From CAYLYP01 sp964387795 (GTDB lineage Bacteria > Bacteroidota > Bacteroidia > Bacteroidales > UBA7960), in NCBI GenBank assembly GCA_964387795.1, contig CAYLYP010000043.1, positions 1 through 26,483 of the forward strand: 26,483 bases of DNA. Direction: 5' to 3'. Both the position numbers and the translations under genes were made by a program. The notes under the pieces are model-generated. The model searched no databases and was not told the DNA's origin. It saw nothing but the letters and a program-made list of their open reading frames with translations. This document shows positions 8,281 through 16,481 of this stretch, piece by piece. Numbering within the stretch: position 1 is the stretch's first letter; every line of letters begins with the position of its first letter.

Positions 8281-10656
8281 TTAAAAGTTAACATTATAGT
8301 TGAAGAATGGAATAAAACCAAACATGGTCCCGGTTTGGTATTTATTAATGAAGCCCAGGTATTCATAGTTTGATCCATTAATGCTTGATGAGTTTAAAGA
8401 TAAATACTGAGGGTTGGCCCTCCCATAGGCATTAAAGGCACCAAATGAAATGGAAGATTTTCGGCCTCTTTTGGAAACATAATCCTTTGTAAATGCAATA
8501 TCAAGCCTGTGGTACAAAGGCATGCGGTAGTTGTTCCGTTTTGTATAAACCGGTATTTCATTCCCATAAATATCAAGCATATAGGCTGTTGGAATGGTGG
8601 TTGTGAGACCAGAATAAAGTGTGAAGGTTGAGGAAACCTTCCATTTTGGTGTGATTTGGTAGCTTGCCACTATATTTAAGTCATGTCTTCTGTCGTAGCG
8701 GGCATCGTACCATTCGTCATTGTTGATATTGGCAAATTTCTTTTGGTTCCTTGCCAGGGTATATGCGATCCAGCCATTGAACCTGCCTGATGTTTTTTCT
8801 ATCATAAGCTCCAGCCCATAGGCTTTTCCTAAGCCATTGGTTTCTATCATATCTTCCCATTTTCCGGTAAGATTGGCTGCGTAATCAAGTCCTGTCTGGT
8901 AGTCAATGACATATCTTGAAGGTTTGTAATAGGTTGCCAGGCTTATCTTATAAGGTGTTTGAGGGAAGCTGTGGCTGTATCCTGCCGAAATCTGATGCGA
9001 CTGCTGTGGTGGCATGTTCTCAGTTACCGGGACCCAAACATCTATTGGAATGCCTTGTGTGGGTTGGGAGAGCAAATGTATAGGCTGTTTCATAAATGAA
9101 TATGCCAACGTAATTGCCGAATTTGCACTTAAAGGAACCTCAAGGTTAAATCGGGGCTCAGGGGAGAAATATTTGGTTTTGCCTACATAAAATACAGCCA
9201 TTCGAATGCCACTGCGCAGTGTGAGGTGCTGGGTGCTGAAAAAATCTTCAACATAAAATGCTGTAGTGTGAAACAAATACCTGTTTTTCCTTTCGGAAGC
9301 ATAGCCGGCAGGAAGGATGTTTTCTGATAATTTGTATTGATCAGGGGTGAGGCTTTGACGTTGCAACTCAATACCACCTGTTAGTTTATGCTTGTCGGAA
9401 AGGGTGTATTCAAATCGTTGGCGTATAGATGCATCAAATACACCCGAGCCCCTTGAAAAGGATTTATCGGCAGCTTTGTTTATTGAGGTGTCCTGGTTAC
9501 TAATAAGCGCTGAATTGTTGAAGTCGAAAGTATTTACAGATACCATTGTTTCTCTGAAAAGACGGGGCGATAGTGTTGCAACAAATCTTGCACTGGCAGT
9601 TTTGTTTCCCCATCCAAACTTCGATGATGTTTCTTCCCCTCCCCAACGTTCTTTTCTTAAAAACACATCCCGGCCTGCGTAGAAACTTAAATAGAGTGTT
9701 TGTTTGGGAGAAAAGGAATGGTTGAACTTGGCATTCATATCATACAGGTAGTAATTATAATATCTGTTTACCCCTGTGCCTGGATAGCGGTACATATACA
9801 TGGAAGGAAGTGAAATGAGGCTTAAATAGGCTGAGCGCATCGACCACATGAAGGTTGATTTCCCTTTGTTCAGAGGGCCATCGATTGTAAATTGTGAACT
9901 TAATGGTCCTAAACTTAAACTGGACTTTATTCTCTCTTTGTTGCCTTCTTTCATGCTGACATTTACCACTGATGACAAGCGTCCTCCATATCGGGCAGGA
10001 AAGCCTCCCTTTATGATTTCAACGCTTTGAATAGCTTCCGGGTTAAAAACTGAGAAAAATCCAAACAGGTGGTTGTTGTTATACACTGTGGCTCCATCAA
10101 GCAACACAAGGTTTTGGTCGGGAGTGCCCCCACGAACATGTATGCCCGAACTGCCATCGCTGCCTGTATTTATACCTGCTGTTAAAGCAAGCCCCTTCAT
10201 GATATCATATTCACCCAGAAAAGGGGGTATTTGCTTTATTTGTTGCATGCTTAGGATGGTGCGATTGGGGTCTTTTGCAGCCATATCGGTTCTTTGTGCC
10301 TTAACAACTACTTCCGACAGGGTAATGGGCTCGAGGTAAAAGTTAATTAAGGTGTCGCTTTTGATGAGGATTGTATGCTGCTGTGACTGATAGCCTGAAA
10401 AGGAAACGATGAGCTGTGCCTGCCCCTGTTTGAGCATGAGGCTGAAGTAGCCATAATTGTTGGCTACTGTGCCCCTGCTGCGGTCGCTAAGCGATACTGT
10501 AGCCCCGGGCAGGCTTTCGGAACTGCTTTTCTCCCTGATGTATCCGTGAACACTATACTTTTGGGCTGCTACAGGTTTGTAATGACCTGCTGCTATCAGA
10601 ACAAAGAGCAGCAGGCTGATTGTGAAATGCTTTGTTAGTGCCATATTTTTATTCAT
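8281..10656 (-). CDS. TonB-dependent outer-membrane receptor with carboxypeptidase-regulatory-like N-terminal domain
   Basis: A 791-residue outer-membrane receptor expected to import a ligand using TonB energy. A signal peptide ends at about residue 31 (V-A-A-Q). A carboxypeptidase D regulatory-like domain follows at about 32-115 (G-Y-I-R-E-K-S-S-S-E-S-L-P-G-A-T-V, then G-Y-F-S-L). The plug lies at about 120-235, including G-I-H-V-R-G-G-T-P-D-Q-N-L-V-L-L-D-G and G-G-F-P-A-R-Y-G-G-R-L-S-S-V-V. The remainder is the barrel, closing on an aromatic residue (N-Y-N-V-N-F). The size fits the shorter TonB receptors that pair with DUF4249 rather than the roughly 1000-residue SusC type; no SusD partner is present. 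The start is the ATG at 10654-10656, four bases beyond the upstream stop; Met5 is an alternative. The substrate cannot be told from sequence. Confidence 0.9.
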   Translation of the reverse strand: MNKNMALTKHFTISLLLFVLIAAGHYKPVAAQKYSVHGYIREKSSSESLPGATVSLSDRSRGTVANNYGYFSLMLKQGQAQLIVSFSGYQSQQHTILIKSDTLINFYLEPITLSEVVVKAQRTDMAAKDPNRTILSMQQIKQIPPFLGEYDIMKGLALTAGINTGSDGSSGIHVRGGTPDQNLVLLDGATVYNNNHLFGFFSVFNPEAIQSVEIIKGGFPARYGGRLSSVVNVSMKEGNKERIKSSLSLGPLSSQFTIDGPLNKGKSTFMWSMRSAYLSLISLPSMYMYRYPGTGVNRYYNYYLYDMNAKFNHSFSPKQTLYLSFYAGRDVFLRKERWGGEETSSKFGWGNKTASARFVATLSPRLFRETMVSVNTFDFNNSALISNQDTSINKAADKSFSRGSGVFDASIRQRFEYTLSDKHKLTGGIELQRQSLTPDQYKLSENILPAGYASERKNRYLFHTTAFYVEDFFSTQHLTLRSGIRMAVFYVGKTKYFSPEPRFNLEVPLSANSAITLAYSFMKQPIHLLSQPTQGIPIDVWVPVTENMPPQQSHQISAGYSHSFPQTPYKISLATYYKPSRYVIDYQTGLDYAANLTGKWEDMIETNGLGKAYGLELMIEKTSGRFNGWIAYTLARNQKKFANINNDEWYDARYDRRHDLNIVASYQITPKWKVSSTFTLYSGLTTTIPTAYMLDIYGNEIPVYTKRNNYRMPLYHRLDIAFTKDYVSKRGRKSSISFGAFNAYGRANPQYLSLNSSSINGSNYEYLGFINKYQTGTMFGFIPFFNYNVNF

Positions 10657-10660
10657 CTGC

Positions 10661-11233
10661 TTAGTACAGGTCGAAACCCACTCGTAAATTTAGATTGATG
10701 AAAAGGGGAGGATCGTTTTTCCTGATCTCTGGAACAAAAAAATATGTATAGCCAAGGCCAACACCCAATTCCCAATTAAAACTTTTATAGGGCCTTCTTC
10801 TTATGCCCCATTCGGCTGATATCCTAAATGCTTTATCATAATCAGAGAGAAATATGAGTGATACCTGATTAGGGGTGGAGTATAAATTATTGGGGAATGA
10901 GAAAAATGTTTTTACACCCAGATAATTTGCTGAATTACCTGCTGTTTTTTTCCCCATTGCCTGTCTTTTTTCTGTATTGTAATACCACCGGGGTTGAATA
11001 GCAAAGCCAGTTCCAAGAGTTAAGTGTTTATTAGCATAGCCTGTTAATATGCCTCCTTCAGCTCTGAGGAAAAAATCATCACTGATTTTTTGTTCATGGT
11101 AGTAAAGGATGCCTCCGCTTTGGTTAAAAAAACCCACTTGTATGCCTCCAAAGGATTTCTGGGGAGAGGGTTCCTGGGAAAATAAAAAGATTGGAGCAAA
11201 GAAAAGTAAAGATAAAAAGATGTATTTTTTCAT
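10661..11233 (-). CDS. Small outer-membrane beta-barrel protein
   Basis: A 190-residue protein not matched to a named family. It has a clear signal peptide (residues 1-19, ending L-F-S-Q) and then alternating hydrophobic and aromatic strands separated by short G- and N-rich turns. The C-terminus L-N-L-R-V-G-F-D-L-Y ends on an aromatic residue, as beta-barrel proteins need for BAM recognition. It is the second gene of the operon and ends four bases before the TonB receptor start, so tight co-expression is expected. A plausible role is as an accessory barrel for the receptor system, but this rests on position only. Confidence 0.7.
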   Translation of the reverse strand: MKKYIFLSLLFFAPIFLFSQEPSPQKSFGGIQVGFFNQSGGILYYHEQKISDDFFLRAEGGILTGYANKHLTLGTGFAIQPRWYYNTEKRQAMGKKTAGNSANYLGVKTFFSFPNNLYSTPNQVSLIFLSDYDKAFRISAEWGIRRRPYKSFNWELGVGLGYTYFFVPEIRKNDPPLFINLNLRVGFDLY

Positions 11234-11257
11234 AATGATTGTTTGATATTTATGAAT

Positions 11258-11839
11258 TTAGAATTTCACAATAAGCCCTGCCATAAGCTTGTTGAAGCCA
11301 ATACTGTTCTTTTGCAAGCCCCACGTTCTTCCTGCCTCAACATTTAAACCTACATGCCGGGTGAAATACCAGGAAAGGCCTGTGCCCAAGAAGAAGTTCA
11401 TAAAAAATCCCCCACCATAGTATTGTTCTGGGTAAGAAGAACCTCCCAGGTGGCTTGTTATATACCCATCAAAGCGAAGGTTTTTACCCGGTGCCAGATA
11501 TGGAAAGAGGTGGTAGTTTAAATGAAGGTTGTAAATAGGATAATTTATCTGTTTTATGATAAGAGGTTGTCCTGTAAACGTTCCATCTGTAGTTATTACA
11601 ACATCTCCATTCTGAAATCCAAAATCCAACCCGGCTTCAAGGTTGGGGTGGAAGCCATAGTTAAGTCCAACCATCAGATAGGCGTAGTGTCTTCTTTGTT
11701 TGATGTCTAATTGGGGAGCCCCTTTTACTCTTACATTCCAGCGGCCTTTAATAAATGACTCCTGTGCCTGGGTTTTGTAAGTATGGGTGCCAAGCAATAT
11801 TATTGTGGCTAAGAGCCCGAAAACGAAATTTTTATTCAT
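11258..11839 (-). CDS. Small outer-membrane beta-barrel protein, first intact gene of the receptor operon
   Basis: A 193-residue protein with a signal peptide of about 25 residues ending in T-Q-A-Q. The rest shows repeated amphipathic strands (Y-A-Y-L-M-V-G-L-N-Y-G-F, L-E-A-G-L-D-F-G-F, V-G-L-N-V-E-A-G-R) and a closing A-G-L-I-V-K-F with terminal Phe, consistent with an eight-stranded barrel. It is not obviously a paralogue of the next gene, 24 bases downstream. Its ATG overlaps the stop of an upstream open frame as ATGAATAA, so it may once have been translated by coupling to a now-truncated gene. Function unknown. Confidence 0.65.
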   Translation of the reverse strand: MNKNFVFGLLATIILLGTHTYKTQAQESFIKGRWNVRVKGAPQLDIKQRRHYAYLMVGLNYGFHPNLEAGLDFGFQNGDVVITTDGTFTGQPLIIKQINYPIYNLHLNYHLFPYLAPGKNLRFDGYITSHLGGSSYPEQYYGGGFFMNFFLGTGLSWYFTRHVGLNVEAGRTWGLQKNSIGFNKLMAGLIVKF

Positions 11840-12083
11840 GATAAAGCAGCTTTTTTAGTCGTTCTTTAATGGGTGGTTTTTTAGTTTTTGCTTTTTGATT
11901 GAAGTAGTATTTGTATGAAACGTTGGGGATTATCGGGAAAAGTGAAAGTTGGTAAAATGCAAAAGGTTTGTATTCAGTGCCGCTGCTTTCGGGATTAATG
12001 ATTTCACCTGAAGCGGAGGTGTTGAAATAATAATAAACACGTAATGCTTTATAAATGCTAAAACAACAAAAAACTAAGGATTT
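11832..12083 (-). pseudogene. Start-less C-terminal remnant of a beta-barrel protein
   Basis: The minus-strand frame between an in-frame stop (12084-12086) and the TAA at 11832-11834 encodes 83 residues with no ATG, GTG or TTG. Its last 65 residues look like real protein: G-T-E-Y-K-P-F-A-F-Y-Q-L-S-L-F-P-I-I-P, then N-V-S-Y-K-Y-Y-F and a basic tail. The Pro-aromatic final strand resembles the closing strand of the intact receptor in this operon (F-I-P-F-F-N-Y-N-V-N-F). The stop overlaps the next start as ATGAATAA, the layout of a coupled operon. I infer a lost upstream outer-membrane gene. A chance open frame is the alternative. Confidence 0.45.
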
Positions 12084-12560
12084 TTATTGGCTGCAAAGAT
12101 ATAAATTAAATAATGCACCTTTATTATATTTATAATTTAAACCTACAAAACAAACCTTTCATTAAGTGGAAAAGGATTTATTTTATTATATTCAGATATT
12201 AGGTGGCTCCATGTTGTCATATTAATTAAAAGCTTTCCTTTTCTTTGATGATGGATATGGCATTAATATCATGCTTTTCTTCAGCCAAAAAAGCATTCAA
12301 TCACGGACTCCTTTTAGCCCTCTTTTTAATAAATCTGATGATAATATGCTTGGGGTGAGCTTTGAAATATGGAATTTATTAAATATACAATCATCAGACA
12401 ATTAATCTGATAAGTAGATAATTGGGTGTTTTTATTAAACTTATTTTGAATTATTGACTATTAAAAAATCATTATAAGGATAATAAATAGCTACCTTTGT
12501 TACTTATGCAAAAAAAAGCAAAAAGCATTTCCTGTTGTCAGGTCAAAAAAATATTTTTTT
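12084..12560. other. Gene-free stretch upstream of the fabH-like gene
   Basis: AT-rich, about 480 bases. The only organised signal is the promoter element noted separately. On the minus strand a short reading at about 12225-12300 (L-N-A-F-L-A-E-E-K-H-D-I-N-A-I-S-I-I-K) looks protein-like but has no start and is interrupted upstream. It could be a gene scar. Confidence 0.4.
12492..12499 (+). promoter_or_regulatory. Candidate -7 element for the fabH-like gene
   Basis: TACCTTTG is an exact TAnnTTTG match about 60 bases before the start codon at 12561. No convincing TTTG -33 box is seen at the expected spacing, only AT-rich sequence. Confidence 0.4.
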
Positions 12561-13637
12561 ATGAAGTATCTTAATGCAGTGATTAGCGGGACGGGTAGTT
12601 ATATCCCTCCTGTTATTGTAAAAAATGTTGATTTTATAAACCAACAGTTTTACGAAAAGGATGAAAGTACAATTGAAAGCCCCGGAGAGATTGTAATTAA
12701 TAAGTTTAAAGACATTACCGGGATTTCTGAACGACGTTGGGTGACTGAATCACAAAGCTGTTCTGAAATTGGTGCATTGGCTGCACAAATAGCTATTGAC
12801 GATTCAGGTATTGATCCCGAAACGCTTGATTACATCATTTTGGCTCATAACTTTGGTGATGTCTTAAAAGATACCATCCAAACAGATGCAGTACCAAGTT
12901 TGGCTGCCAGGATAAAACACCGCCTGAAAATAAAAAATCCAAACTGTGTAGCCTATGATATACTGTTTGGATGTCCTGGCTGGATACAGGGGATGATACA
13001 AGCTTATTCTTATATCCGTTCCGGGATGGCAAAACGTTGCCTTATTATTGGGGCTGAAACCCTCTCAAGGGTGGTGGATGTGTATGACAGGGACACCATG
13101 ATCTTTTCGGATGGGGCAGGAGCTGTAATCCTTGAAGCACGCGAATCGGATACACAGCATGGCATTTTGTCTTCGGCTGCAGTTACCCATTCAATGGATG
13201 AGATTCATTATCTTAATATGGGCAAATCTAATATTCCGGGCAGTGACCCGCGTGTCCGTTATATTAAAATGAATGGCCGCAGGGTTTATGAATACGCCGT
13301 AATGAATGTCCCTCAGGCAATGAAAGCAGCACTTGATAAATCAAATATCCCTGCTACTGACCTTGATAAAATACTTATCCATCAGGCCAACGAAAAGATG
13401 GATGAAGCCATTGTAAAACGTTTTTTCAAACTTTGTGGGATAAATAAGGAAATCGCAGAGATGATGCCAATGAATATCAGGGAACTTGGCAATAGCTCAG
13501 TAGCTACAGTGCCTACCCTTTATGATATGGTTTTAAAAGGAAAGATTCCGGGTCATAAGATTACCGAAGGTGATTTACTCATATTTGCTTCAGTAGGGGC
13601 AGGGATGAACATCAATGCATTAGTTTACAGACAATAA
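12561..13637 (+). CDS. 3-oxoacyl-ACP synthase III (FabH-like ketoacyl synthase)
   Basis: A 358-residue thiolase-fold condensing enzyme of the KAS III type, which joins an acyl-CoA starter to malonyl-ACP in fatty-acid or related lipid synthesis in the cytoplasm. The catalytic triad is complete: Cys138 in F-G-C-P-G-W, His274 in I-L-I-H-Q-A-N, and Asn311 in E-L-G-N-S-S-V-A-T-V-P. The G-I-S-E-R-R-W segment (residues 54-60) and a D-G-A-G-A-V motif are typical. At 358 residues with an inserted N-terminal stretch (about 25-45) it is longer than housekeeping FabH (about 320-330) and resembles the divergent 3-oxoacyl-ACP synthase III family proteins. It may therefore use an unusual starter. It stands alone rather than in a fab cluster, so I give no gene symbol. 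Confidence 0.88.
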   Translation: MKYLNAVISGTGSYIPPVIVKNVDFINQQFYEKDESTIESPGEIVINKFKDITGISERRWVTESQSCSEIGALAAQIAIDDSGIDPETLDYIILAHNFGDVLKDTIQTDAVPSLAARIKHRLKIKNPNCVAYDILFGCPGWIQGMIQAYSYIRSGMAKRCLIIGAETLSRVVDVYDRDTMIFSDGAGAVILEARESDTQHGILSSAAVTHSMDEIHYLNMGKSNIPGSDPRVRYIKMNGRRVYEYAVMNVPQAMKAALDKSNIPATDLDKILIHQANEKMDEAIVKRFFKLCGINKEIAEMMPMNIRELGNSSVATVPTLYDMVLKGKIPGHKITEGDLLIFASVGAGMNINALVYRQ

Positions 13638-13661
13638 TTTGGTCTGATAAGAGTTTAAAAC

Positions 13662-13698
13662 GGGAGGATTGGATTATCTATTCCTCCCTCTTTTTTTT
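13662..13698 (+). terminator. Intrinsic terminator after the fabH-like gene
   Basis: GGGAGGA (13662-13668) pairs with TCCTCCC (13682-13688) around a 13-base loop and is followed by a T-rich tract (13689-13698). Its right arm lies inside the last codons of the convergent radical SAM gene, so the terminator and coding end are shared sequence. Confidence 0.75.
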
Positions 13699-15894
13699 GT
13701 GTCTGCTTACATTCCCAATATTCGTAATCTGTTTTGTGATTTCGTATCCATATTCCGGATACTCAAAAATAGGTGCCCTGTTTTCAGTGATGCCTGCTGA
13801 ATATGCCCAAATGGATTGGTATTCATTTTTATCTTCTCCCATATCTTCCAACTGTTTGAGGTACCGGCCTACAGGTTTGGATTCAATGATGATCATCTTC
13901 CCCATTTTCTTTATTGCCGGGCTATGGTTCCTTGAGTGGTCATGGTCGAATTCAAGAATTCGTCTTCCAAAACGTGTAATGCCAATAGTCCTGAATGTCA
14001 TGCTTTTTCCCACTCCGGGTAAGTTTAAGACATTACGGTCAGTGGCAAGGAATGGGATTTTTAACTCATCCCTTATCTGGTTTATCTGATTGACAATGTC
14101 TTCAGGATTGTCTGATAATGATTGGATTCGCTTATGGTATTTTTCCGGGATGCGCCCTGAAATCTTCTCTTCCTGTTGTTCCTGTACAGCCCTTGCATTG
14201 GTTGCAAATTTAAAACTGTTCTCCATATAGCCTTTAACAGAGAAAGTATAATAGCTTATCACCCCAATATCATTGAGAACTTTCCTTAGCTTAACCGAAT
14301 GGCCTCTTCGTGAAGCAGCTGATGTAAAGACCAACTGGTTTGTTACTATCCAACCGGCTGAGATAAGCCGGTTCACTGCCAAAGCTGCTTCCGGGCTTAC
14401 TTCCATGGGTGATTGAAAATGCGTCTGGATTACAAATTGCCGGATGCCAATAGTGCTTGCTTTTTGTTTAAAATCAGCCAGTATCTTTATTAACTCTGGT
14501 GTGATACGCTGTGGTAAGTAAACCGGAAGACGGGTTCCAAGGCGTACTCTTAGGATACCTGCATACTTTTCTCCTTCTGCCCTTTTCTTATTGGCATTGT
14601 TTTTCCTTATGGCCATCTGATAAACAGCCTCCAGTATTTTTTCAAGCGTTTGGTCGGCACTCATTAATGCATCGCCACCTGTAATCAGGATGTCCCTTAG
14701 TTGTGAGTCATATTCCCAATAACCCATAAGCTTTTCAAGAACTTCATCCCAGCTTTCTTTAGGTTTTAGTTTTTCAAGATTAAAGTTCAGCCTGCCTCTT
14801 TGAAAATCATACATACGTTGGCAGCTTGCACATAAGCCCCCACATGCCCTGCCCATGGTGTCCGGTATTAGTATGGCCACTTCAGGGTATCTCCTGTGTA
14901 CATTGTGCTTAGTGGGTAAAATCCAACCTGCTGCATTGGGTTTGCCAGGCTCCACAATATCTTCCTTTTCCCAGGCTACAATATGCCCAAACTCTTCTAC
15001 AAGCTGCTTGCTGTAAAGAATATAATACCTGATTGCCAAATCGGTGCCCTTTGCAAACGCTGGTTCTTTTACATTTAGCAGCGACAAATAATAGGGATTG
15101 ATGAAAAATGGAATACCTGCTTCACGGGCTTTGTTCAAAACATCCATTGTCTCTTCGTCAAGGGTATTGTCAAGCATTTCATTTAGTAATTCCGGTGAAC
15201 GGATAGCAAACTTTAAATGAAATAAATGATTATTCCACCAGTCTGATGCTGTTTTGTATTTTTCATCAAAACTTTTGCCTTCTTCAAATTGAAATGACTT
15301 GCTTTTTAAAACCCCTTCATCTATTTTTTTTATGATGATGGTAAGTATCCTTTTCTTATTCTCCTGCCTTAGCTTTTGTATCTCTGGTTCTAATCCGGAT
15401 GGATACCTGTCCATCCACTTTTCTATTTCTTCCTGCTTAGGTTTTTCAAAGAATTCTGTCCCTTTAAAGAGCCTGAACAAATGGAGCATATCTAAAAAGA
15501 AACTGCCCTTTCCGCCTCCCTTCCCGTTCTTTAGTGCCATCCATAATATCTTAAACGGATTTGAGGTCACTGTATTCCCCCTGAGATTTTGATCCTTAAA
15601 TTTTAATCCTGTATGTGTAGCATAATCTAAGATCCTTATAGCTGCTAAGTCCCTTGTTGTTAGTTTCTCGAATTTTGAACGGCTGTTCTGTTGATCTTCA
15701 TAAAATGATAATGCATCCGGACGGTTTAATAAATAATTATATGCTAGCTGAGACACCTTGACTTTCGCCTGAATGCCATTCTTCGATTCCCGGATGAGTT
15801 GTATGATATCAGGATGCTCATTTATGATACTATCCAGTATTTTATGAGATTTTTGCGAAATTGTAATATTATCATAATCAATTTTTTTTTGCAT
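13678..15894 (-). CDS. KamA-family radical SAM protein (lysine 2,3-aminomutase-like)
   Basis: A 738-residue radical SAM enzyme. The cluster-binding motif C-G-G-L-C-A-S-C gives C351, C355 and C358 in the CX3CX2C spacing of the aminomutase family, followed by an I-L-I-T-G-G-D-A-L motif. The candidate PLP lysine is K630 in L-P-G-V-G-K, equivalent to the P-G-G-G-G-K lysine of lysine 2,3-aminomutase. The family shifts an amino group using a 5'-deoxyadenosyl radical with PLP. This protein has about 330 extra N-terminal residues beyond a normal aminomutase (about 400-450 total), so the substrate is uncertain. I start it at the ATG at 15892-15894. A further ATG at 16006-16008 would add 38 hydrophobic residues and lies inside the promoter, so it is unlikely. 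The gene is single, convergent with the fabH-like gene. Confidence 0.85.
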   Translation of the reverse strand: MQKKIDYDNITISQKSHKILDSIINEHPDIIQLIRESKNGIQAKVKVSQLAYNYLLNRPDALSFYEDQQNSRSKFEKLTTRDLAAIRILDYATHTGLKFKDQNLRGNTVTSNPFKILWMALKNGKGGGKGSFFLDMLHLFRLFKGTEFFEKPKQEEIEKWMDRYPSGLEPEIQKLRQENKKRILTIIIKKIDEGVLKSKSFQFEEGKSFDEKYKTASDWWNNHLFHLKFAIRSPELLNEMLDNTLDEETMDVLNKAREAGIPFFINPYYLSLLNVKEPAFAKGTDLAIRYYILYSKQLVEEFGHIVAWEKEDIVEPGKPNAAGWILPTKHNVHRRYPEVAILIPDTMGRACGGLCASCQRMYDFQRGRLNFNLEKLKPKESWDEVLEKLMGYWEYDSQLRDILITGGDALMSADQTLEKILEAVYQMAIRKNNANKKRAEGEKYAGILRVRLGTRLPVYLPQRITPELIKILADFKQKASTIGIRQFVIQTHFQSPMEVSPEAALAVNRLISAGWIVTNQLVFTSAASRRGHSVKLRKVLNDIGVISYYTFSVKGYMENSFKFATNARAVQEQQEEKISGRIPEKYHKRIQSLSDNPEDIVNQINQIRDELKIPFLATDRNVLNLPGVGKSMTFRTIGITRFGRRILEFDHDHSRNHSPAIKKMGKMIIIESKPVGRYLKQLEDMGEDKNEYQSIWAYSAGITENRAPIFEYPEYGYEITKQITNIGNVSRHKKKREE

Positions 15895-15977
15895 CGGCAG
15901 TGAAAAAAGGGTTAAAAAATTTACGAGAAATATTGTATTTAGTTGTAAATCAATATTTAAAGCATTATGCGTATAAA

Positions 15978-16009
15978 CAAATATAAAAGAAAAAGGATAA
16001 AAAGTCAAA
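15978..16009 (-). promoter_or_regulatory. Promoter of the KamA-like gene
   Basis: Reading the minus strand, TTTG (16009-16006) is followed after exactly 20 bases by TATATTTG (15985-15978). This is a full match to the Bacteroidota -33/-7 consensus and spacing. Transcription would begin at about 15971, giving a leader of about 75 bases before the ATG at 15894. Confidence 0.65.
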
Positions 16010-16453
16010 GAAAAAATAAAGAATGAATTGCAACCTGTTTTATATCAGTTGTTTATTATTTAAAAATAATTTGTGTAAGAGAAAGGCTTATTTGGAGGTG
16101 ATAACGCCCACTATTCATCAGCTCCCATATATCCCAAAATTCTTTATCTCGTATGAGAAAGCCTAAGTTAGAAACGATTCAATAACATTTAATAAATAAT
16201 AAAAAGAAAACCATAGTCCTTGAATTTGAATAATCTCGTTGAATGTCTCTGGATATATAATGAAAAGAGTAGTGACATCAATGAATTGAACTTGGTTCCC
16301 ATGCGAACCTGAATACCAATTAAAATGCCAAACATGGAGCACCATCCATCTACAAACCGGAAAAATTATTGACTTATGAAACAGAAATATGCTGAACAAA
16401 TAATCGTTTTTGTAATTGAAAGCTTTGTATTTCTTTTCTACTGTAAAATTTGC
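16010..16453. other. Gene-free divergent intergenic stretch
   Basis: About 440 bases between the KamA-like and prenyl synthase promoters. A minus-strand open frame at 16163-16495 covers the prenyl synthase start and promoter and shows no protein-like pattern. I see no RNA, repeat or mobile element here. Confidence 0.5.
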
Positions 16454-16461
16454 TAATTTTG
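16454..16461 (+). promoter_or_regulatory. Candidate -7 element for the prenyl synthase gene
   Basis: TAATTTTG matches TAnnTTTG exactly, 20 bases before the start codon at 16482. The nearest TTTG (16424-16427) is 26 bases upstream, too far for a standard -33 box, so only the -7 part is supported. Confidence 0.4.
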
Positions 16462-16481
16462 ACAAAACCATATAATACTGT

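Noticed and set aside
12225..12370. Minus-strand protein-like reading with L-A-E-E-K-H-D-I-N-A
   Set aside because: Short, interrupted by a stop, no start and no family I can name; kept only as a note in the gene-free stretch.
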